DNA of 64,000 nt from Streptomyces sp. TSRI0107 (GTDB lineage Bacteria; Actinomycetota; Actinomycetes; Streptomycetales; Streptomycetaceae). Below the pieces are notes generated by a model. It saw only the letters and a program-made list of their open reading frames with translations, searched no databases and was not told where the DNA came from. The stretch lies in assembly GCF_001905845.1 (NCBI RefSeq), contig NZ_LIVZ01000014.1, positions 248,001 to 312,000 on the forward strand. The letters run 5' to 3'. Of this stretch, positions 58,873 through 64,000 are shown piece after piece (the stretch's first letter is position 1; every line of letters begins with the position of its first letter). Position numbers and translations under genes: made by a program.

Positions 58873-60366
58873 ATGACGGTGACAGAGGAAGGCACCCGGA
58901 CCACGGACGAGGTGGTCTACGGGCCCGGCATCGACCCCGAGCGTCTGGCGATCTGCCTGAGCGTGCTCGAGGAGCTCGACCAGCTGGAGATCGACCACCC
59001 CGACGCGATCAAGGTGCGCAGGGCCACCTCGCAGATCTACCGCACGGTCAAGCAGCGCCGCCGCCAGGAGCGCCGGGCCGCCAAGACCGCCCACGACCGG
59101 GCGGTCACCGAGGCCACCGCGACCGGCTCCGCCGAGCGCATCGACGACGAGACCGAGGGCATCCTGCCCTCCTCGAAGATCGAGGCGGGCCGGATCGCCG
59201 GGATACTCCAGCGCCCGCGTTCCTGCTACGTCTGCAAGACGCGGTACGTCGAGGTCGACTACTTCTACCACCAGCTCTGCCAGGACTGCGCCGCCCTGAA
59301 CCGGGCCAAGCGCGACGCCGGCGCCGACCTCACCGGCAAGCGCGCGCTGCTCACCGGCGGCCGCGCCAAGATCGGCATGTACATCGCGCTGCGGCTGCTG
59401 CGCGACGGCGCCCACACCACGATCACCACGCGCTTCCCCAAGGACGCCATCCGCCGCTTCAAGGCGATGGACGACTCGGCGGACTGGATCCACCGCCTGG
59501 AGGTCGTCGGCATCGACCTGCGCGACCCGGCCCAGGCCGTGGCCCTCGCCGACCAGGTCGCCGAGGCCGGCCCCCTCGACATCCTGATCAACAACGCGAC
59601 GCAGACCGTGCGCCGCCTCCCCTCCGCCTACGCCGCCCTGGTCGAGGGCGAGAGCGCCCCGCTGCCCGCCGGCGAGCTGCCCGCCCACCACGTCATCGGC
59701 GCCTTCAACTCCGGCGCGGTCGACGGCCTCGCCGCGCTGCCCGTCGGCACCAACGGGCTGGACGCGCAGAAGGTCGCCGACCTCGCCCTGGTCGCGGGCA
59801 ACGCCAGCGTCGCCCGCCACCTCGACGGCACCGCCATCGACGCCGGCGGCCTGGTGCCGGACGTCGTCGACACCAACACCTGGGTGCAGACCATCGAGCA
59901 GATCTCCCCGGTGGAGCTGCTCGAGACCCAGCTGTGCAACTACACCGCCCCGTTCATCCTGATCAGCAAGCTGCGGACGGCGATGGCCGAGGCCGCCCGC
60001 AAGGCGTCCAGCGGGCGCTCCTACGTCGTCAACGTCTCGGCGATGGAGGGGGTCTTCGGCCGCGGCTACAAGGGCGCGGGGCACCCGAACACCAACGCCG
60101 CGAAGGCCGCGATGAACATGGTCACGCGGACCAGCGCCCAGGAGATGTTCGACACCGACCGCATCCTGATGACCTCGGTCGACACCGGCTGGATCACCGA
60201 CGAGCGGCCGCACTTCGACAAGCTGCGCCTCGCCGAGGAGGGCTTCCACGCCCCGCTCGACCTGGTCGACGGCGCGGCCCGCGTTTACGACCCGATCGTG
60301 CGCGGCGAGGCGGGCGAGGACCTGTACGGCGTCTTCCTGAAGGACTACGCGCCGGGCAAGTGGTAG
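58873..60366 (+). CDS. SDR-fold protein with N-terminal four-cysteine motif and altered active site
   Basis: The 497-residue protein has a charged helical N-terminus, then CYVCKTRYVEVDYFYHQLCQDC (CxxC...CxxC, likely zinc or Fe-S). A Rossmann SDR domain follows: RALLTGGRAKIGMYIALRLLRDGA, DILINNATQTVRR, VVNVSAMEGVFGRGYKGAGHPNTNAAKAAMN. In the YxxxK position the tyrosine is replaced by threonine (TNAAK), while the serine and lysine remain, so classical dehydrogenase chemistry is doubtful. ATG at 58873. Function unknown. Confidence 0.8.
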   Translation: MTVTEEGTRTTDEVVYGPGIDPERLAICLSVLEELDQLEIDHPDAIKVRRATSQIYRTVKQRRRQERRAAKTAHDRAVTEATATGSAERIDDETEGILPSSKIEAGRIAGILQRPRSCYVCKTRYVEVDYFYHQLCQDCAALNRAKRDAGADLTGKRALLTGGRAKIGMYIALRLLRDGAHTTITTRFPKDAIRRFKAMDDSADWIHRLEVVGIDLRDPAQAVALADQVAEAGPLDILINNATQTVRRLPSAYAALVEGESAPLPAGELPAHHVIGAFNSGAVDGLAALPVGTNGLDAQKVADLALVAGNASVARHLDGTAIDAGGLVPDVVDTNTWVQTIEQISPVELLETQLCNYTAPFILISKLRTAMAEAARKASSGRSYVVNVSAMEGVFGRGYKGAGHPNTNAAKAAMNMVTRTSAQEMFDTDRILMTSVDTGWITDERPHFDKLRLAEEGFHAPLDLVDGAARVYDPIVRGEAGEDLYGVFLKDYAPGKW

Positions 60367-60450
60367 CCGCGCCGGGGCGTGCCTTCGGCCGGTGAGGCCG
60401 GTGAGCCCGGTGTGGCCACCGGCGCACCCGGTGAGCCCGGTGACGCCCCG

Positions 60451-60900
60451 TCAGTCCACCGCGCGCAGCCGCGTGTGGCGCGCGGCCACCAGTTCCAGCA
60501 CGGTCCGCCAGTCCTCCAGGACCCCGGCGTCGAACCCGGGCGCCCGGCCCTCCTCGTCGGCCTGCCGCAGCCGCAGCAGGTCGTCGTCGGAGTCGGCGCC
60601 GGGCCGCGGCAGCCGTCGTACCAGCCGGGAGACGCGGTCGCCCAGCAGCGGCCGCACCGCCGCGGCGGCCCGGTCGGCGGGCCCGCCCGGGGCGCCGGGC
60701 GGCAGCACATGCCCGACGGGATGGACCAGGCCCGCCACCTGGAGCTCCTTGTCGGCGGGCCGGGCGCGGCGCAGCAGCGCCGCCGTCTGGAGCGCGTGGT
60801 CGTGCAGATCGACCCGGGTGCGGCGCAGGCCCGGCTCGGGCCATGCGCCCCGGCAGGCGTTCAGCAGATCCATCAGCTCTTCGACACTGCGCAGCTCCAT
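60451..60900 (-). CDS. HD-domain-like protein with degenerate metal site
   Basis: The 149-residue protein resembles PhnZ/HD-type oxygenases or phosphohydrolases (HDHALQTAALLRRARPADKELQVAGLVHPVGHVL). The key HD pair in the LLHDxGH motif is changed to HP, so metal binding is probably weakened. ATG at 60900. It is convergent with the SDR gene. Function unknown. Confidence 0.6.
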   Translation of the reverse strand: MELRSVEELMDLLNACRGAWPEPGLRRTRVDLHDHALQTAALLRRARPADKELQVAGLVHPVGHVLPPGAPGGPADRAAAAVRPLLGDRVSRLVRRLPRPGADSDDDLLRLRQADEEGRAPGFDAGVLEDWRTVLELVAARHTRLRAVD

Positions 60901-61420
60901 GCGTCGGTCCTCCCGCCGGACTCGGGCCTGTCTCTCGGTTCATGTCGGCGTCGCGGGCCTGGCACGCCGTCCGCCAGCACACCATGGACGGCTTGCGAAT
61001 CGGCCAACGGGACCTGAACTACGCGCCCGCTACCCCACGACCGGCCGTACATCCGTTCAGCCCAATAGGCCGAGCGGGTGATTTGCGAACGGGGCATCAT
61101 GTGGCAAAAGCGGGCAAGGCCTTGCGGCGGGCATGCAGGGCGACTTGGGACAGTCACCCCTGATCTCCCCCTAGTTTTGAGCCCCATCGAGCGGACGCCC
61201 GCTCATTTGGTTAATCTGTTCCGGACGGACAAGCAGAACGGGTCCCTACCACCACCCACCGTCCGTCCCGGGACCAGCCGGTGCACAACGGCCTGCTTTC
61301 CCCGCGTTGTCCACGCCACCGCGTCCGGACGGATTCGACCCAGACCCGAGTGGGCGTCGTGCCGCGGAACGCAGCCTGGCCGGCCGACCCGAGGGTGACC
61401 CGACACATAAGGAGTGCGCG
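60901..61420. other. 520-base non-coding gap
   Basis: The gap separates the HD-like gene (leftward) from a 57-codon ORF (rightward). It contains an AT-richer patch (TTTGGTTAATCTGTTCC near 61205) that could be a promoter and short GC-rich repeats (GTCCGGACGG). I see no RNA gene or convincing longer ORF. Confidence 0.4.
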
Positions 61421-61594
61421 GTGACACCGGAGAAGACGAAGCGAGAACAGGGCCCCAAGGAACGCTCGGAGCGCGCGGGCCGACGCCCCGACGAGATCGG
61501 CAGCCTCGACGTCTGGGCCCGTTCGGCCCCGATCCGGCTGGCGGGCTACGAGGAAGACCTCGCCGAGCCCCACATCCTGCCCAGCGTGGACTGA
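61421..61594 (+). CDS. Small protein, 57 residues, unknown
   Basis: GTG at 61421 has a strong AAGGAG (61409-61414) at 6 bases. The N-terminus is very basic (TPEKTKREQGPKERSERAGRR) and the C-terminus acidic with conserved-looking DVWARSAPIRLAGYEEDLAEPHILPSVD. No membrane segment. The Trp/Tyr-rich C-terminal half looks like a real selected sequence, but I do not recognise its family. Confidence 0.55.
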   Translation: MTPEKTKREQGPKERSERAGRRPDEIGSLDVWARSAPIRLAGYEEDLAEPHILPSVD

Positions 61595-61647
61595 AGCCAG
61601 GCGCCACCCGCGATCGCCGGTCAGCTGGGCGTGCGACACTCACGCCC

Positions 61648-62130
61648 ATGCTGATCAGAGAAGCCACCGCCGACGACTGGCCGCGCATCTGGCCGTTCTG
61701 GCATCGCATCGTCGCCGCCGCCGAGACCTACAGCTGGGACCCCGAGACCGGCGAGGAAGACGCCCGCGCGCTCTGGATGGGCCCCGCGAAACGGGTCTAC
61801 GTCGCCGAGGACGAGACCGGCGCGGTCGTCGGCTCCGCGTACCTCACCCCCAACTACGGGGGACCCGCCGCCCGCATCGCCAACGCGGGCTTCATGGTCG
61901 ACCCCGACCACGGCGGCCGGGGCGCCGGGCGCGCACTCGCCGAGCACATCCTGCGCGAGGCCGAGGCGCACGGCTACCGGGGGATGGTGTTCAACGCGGT
62001 CGTCGAGACCAACCCGGCCGTCGAGCTGTGGACCTCGCTCGGCTTCACGATCCTCGCCACGGTGCCGGAGGCGTTCGACCACCCCCGGCACGGCCTCGTC
62101 GGGCTGCACATCATGTACAAGGCCCTCTAG
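61648..62130 (+). CDS. GNAT-family N-acetyltransferase
   Basis: The 160-residue acetyltransferase starts MLIREATADDWPRIWPFWHRIVAAAETYSWDP. It carries VGSAYLTPNYGGPAARIANAGFMVDPDHGGRGAGRALAEHIL (acetyl-CoA loop) and NPAVELWTSLGFTILATVPEAF. No clear Shine-Dalgarno precedes the ATG at 61648; a leaderless transcript is possible. Substrate unknown. Confidence 0.88.
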   Translation: MLIREATADDWPRIWPFWHRIVAAAETYSWDPETGEEDARALWMGPAKRVYVAEDETGAVVGSAYLTPNYGGPAARIANAGFMVDPDHGGRGAGRALAEHILREAEAHGYRGMVFNAVVETNPAVELWTSLGFTILATVPEAFDHPRHGLVGLHIMYKAL

Positions 62131-62137
62131 ACACGGC

Positions 62138-62301
62138 CTAGGGTGTCTCGCCGATCAGGCCGGGCTCGCGGCGTCTGGCACCGCGCCTCGCCGCGTTGTC
62201 GTCGGTCCCCGACGCGCCGCATCGGCTCCCTCCTCCGCCTTGCGATGCACGGCACCAGACGCCGCTCCCTGATCCGGCCTGATCGGCAAGACACCCCCTA
62301 G
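62138..62301. mobile_element. MITE-like inverted-repeat element (intergenic copy)
   Basis: The element is 164 bp, bounded by CTAG at both ends, with terminal inverted repeats (GGTGTCT.GCCGATCAGGCCGG, one or two differences). The core shares CCGCGTTGTCGTC and CTCCCTCCTCCGCCTTGC with the copy at 19945-20134. It lies between the convergent GNAT and amidase genes, and its right CTAG contains the amidase stop codon. No transposase. Confidence 0.7.
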
Positions 62302-63647
62302 CCGAGGGGCGCCGTCCGCTCCCACGGCCGCAGCCGCTCCAACTGCCCCGCCAGCTCCAGCAGTTCCGCCTCCGACCCGGGCCGCCCCACCAGCTGTACG
62401 GCACTGGGGGCGCCCGAGGGCAGCTTGCCGAGCGGAACGGCCATCGCCGGCCAGCCGGTGAGGTTCCACGGCGGAGTCATCGGCGAGTACGCCGAGTTGG
62501 CGACGACGTTGCGCAGCCAGCCCCGCTCGTGCCACGGCACCGACCGGGGCGAGCGGCGGGCCAGCGCCGGTGTCAGCAGCACGTCGTACTCGGCGAAGAA
62601 CGGCTCCAGCCGACGGCGCAGCTCCTCCCGGCCCGCCCCGGCGCGCACCCGCCCCACGAAACGCCGCCCGACGGCCGCGTGGACGCGGGTGCGCCGGGTC
62701 AGCAGCCGCGGGTCGAGCCCCTGCGCGTCGACCGACGTACCCGCCGTCCAGTGCGCCAGCGAGGTCAGGCTCAGCGACAGCGGGTACGGCGGGTCGGCGC
62801 GCCGCACCACGTGACCCGCCTTCATCAGCACCTCGGCCGCCTCCCGCGCGGCGGACGTGTACGGCTTGCTCAGCGCCACCCCGGCGAGCGGGCTGCGCAG
62901 CGAGAGGGCGATCCGGCGGGTGCCGGGCGCGTCCCCTCGTACGGTGCCGGGGTCGCCGTCCGCGAGGACGGACAGCATCAGGCGCGCGTCCGCCACGGTC
63001 GTGGCGAGCGGCCCGTTCTCCGACATGCCGAACCAGTCGCCGTCACTGATCCCGGCCGGGACCACCCCGTGGCCCGGCTTGATGGTGACCAGGCCGCAGT
63101 TGGCCGCCGGTATGCGCAGCGAGCCCATGCCGTCGTTGCCGAGGGCGATCGGCACCATCCCGGCGGCGACGGCGGCCGCGCTGCCGCCGGACGAGCCGCC
63201 CGCCGTGCGGGAGGTGTCCCAGGGGTTGCGGGAGGTGCCGTGCACGCCCTCCGTCGTACCGAAGACGCACAGCTCGGGCACGTTCGTCAGCCCCACGACC
63301 ACCGCGCCCGCCGCCCGCAGCCGGGCCACGGTGACATGGTCCCGCTCGGCCGGCGCGTCCGGGGTCGCCGCCGAGCCGACCCGGCTGGACTCGCCGCGCA
63401 CCGCGAGATTGTCCTTGACGGCCACCGGCACCCCGGCCAGCGGGAGTTCCGCGAGATCGCCGCGGTCCGCCACCTCGTCGGCCTCCCGCAGCGCCGCTTG
63501 GGCCCGCACCGTCCGGAAGGCGCCGATCCGCCCGTCCAGCCGCTCGATCCGCGCCAGGTGCTCCGCCACCACCTCCCGTGGGGTGACCTGCTTCTCCCGC
63601 ACGGCGGCGGCGATCTCGACGGCGGTCCGTCCGGCCCAGTTGGTCAC
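62298..63647 (-). CDS. Amidase (amidase-signature family)
   Basis: The 449-residue enzyme has the Ser-cisSer-Lys triad: VPVAVKDNLAVRG (Lys), and TAGGSSGGSAAAVAAGMVPIALGNDGMGSLRIPA (both serines). GTG at 63647 has GGAGAG upstream. The stop codon lies inside the CTAG end of the neighbouring repeat element. It hydrolyses an unknown amide. Confidence 0.92.
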   Translation of the reverse strand: MTNWAGRTAVEIAAAVREKQVTPREVVAEHLARIERLDGRIGAFRTVRAQAALREADEVADRGDLAELPLAGVPVAVKDNLAVRGESSRVGSAATPDAPAERDHVTVARLRAAGAVVVGLTNVPELCVFGTTEGVHGTSRNPWDTSRTAGGSSGGSAAAVAAGMVPIALGNDGMGSLRIPAANCGLVTIKPGHGVVPAGISDGDWFGMSENGPLATTVADARLMLSVLADGDPGTVRGDAPGTRRIALSLRSPLAGVALSKPYTSAAREAAEVLMKAGHVVRRADPPYPLSLSLTSLAHWTAGTSVDAQGLDPRLLTRRTRVHAAVGRRFVGRVRAGAGREELRRRLEPFFAEYDVLLTPALARRSPRSVPWHERGWLRNVVANSAYSPMTPPWNLTGWPAMAVPLGKLPSGAPSAVQLVGRPGSEAELLELAGQLERLRPWERTAPLG

Positions 63648-63799
63648 GGGCGCTCTCCTCGGCGGTCAATGGGGCTACTGGCGAGTACGTAGGGAGCACT
63701 CTGCCCAACGGGGCGGTGCCGCGTCGAGAGGCACGGTTCGAACCGGCCATGGCAGGGGAGCTGTAGACCTCGTCGGACCCGTGAGCGCAGGGAGCCCCC

Positions 63800-64000
63800 A
63801 TGCATGACGACCGCAGCCTCGTCGAAGGGCGTCTGAGGCGTGTCCTCGACGAACGCATCCGGCCCGCCGTCCACCCCGAGCGGGTGCCGCTGGAGGTCGC
63901 GGTGTGGCACGCCCCCGGCGAACCCGTACCGGTCGCCGAGGGGCTGGCCGCCGAGGTCCGGCCGGTCGCGGCGGGGGAGCGGTGGGGCGCGCCCTGGGGC
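63800..64000 (+). CDS. Alpha-mannosidase (GH38), N-terminal fragment
   Basis: The first 67 codons before the window ends read MHDDRSLVEGRLRRVLDERI, then VPLEVAVWHAPGEPVPVAEGL and GERWGAPWG. This matches the start of streptomycete GH38 alpha-mannosidases, where the WGAPWGTTWF region continues. AGGGAG lies upstream of ATG at 63800. Confidence 0.75.
   Translation, partial: MHDDRSLVEGRLRRVLDERIRPAVHPERVPLEVAVWHAPGEPVPVAEGLAAEVRPVAAGERWGAPWG

Overview
The window is high-GC actinobacterial DNA and reads as a Streptomyces chromosome. Start codons are ATG or GTG, stop/start pairs often overlap as ATGA or GTGA, TTA codons are very rare, secreted starch enzymes abound, and there is a selenocysteine formate dehydrogenase cassette. 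The genus is inferred; no rRNA gene is present.

Positions 1 to about 29,140 form one carbohydrate-themed region. A leftward operon (class III aminotransferase, ABC-2 exporter of three genes, APH-like kinase, starch-synthase-like glycosyltransferase, and a GlgC-like nucleotidyltransferase cut by the window edge) diverges from rmlA-rmlB. This gene set matches the acarbose/acarviostatin class of pseudo-oligosaccharide alpha-amylase inhibitor clusters (functions AcbV, WXY, U, I or S, R, A, B). The cyclitol genes would lie off the left edge. Next come a LacI regulator, malE-malF-malG, an alpha-glucosidase, a second LacI regulator, a secreted alpha-amylase with a starch-binding domain, and a tandem pair of secreted amylase/pullulanase genes. 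The region ends with a small secreted protein of the tendamistat (protein alpha-amylase inhibitor) family. A short shared motif, around GTTTCAG, precedes the divergent sugar-nucleotide genes, malE, the amylase and the tendamistat-like gene. This suggests that both inhibitors and the starch-uptake genes answer to one LacI-type circuit. TTA codons in the first gene of each divergent operon suggest additional bldA control.

Positions 29,150-37,290 hold a metallo-beta-lactamase-fold protein, an alpha/beta hydrolase with a divergent MarR regulator, a decayed stretch with remnants of three genes, a glycerol facilitator/kinase pair, a tiny ORF and a formaldehyde dehydrogenase. Positions 37,356-47,069 are a complete selenocysteine module: selD, tRNA-Sec, selA, selB, and an fdh operon whose alpha subunit has an in-frame UGA followed by a SECIS hairpin.

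Positions 47,256-64,000 are mostly ordinary chromosomal genes: panD, GNAT enzymes, a racemase-like protein, gnd, an Rpf/LysM/M23 cell-wall enzyme, a DMT transporter, an FhuF-like protein, glgA/glgM and glgC, a WS/DGAT acyltransferase, an odd SDR protein, an HD-like protein, an amidase and the start of an alpha-mannosidase. Two copies of a short inverted-repeat element with CTAG ends are present. One is intergenic (62,138-62,301). The other (19,945-20,134) lies in frame inside a secreted amylase gene.
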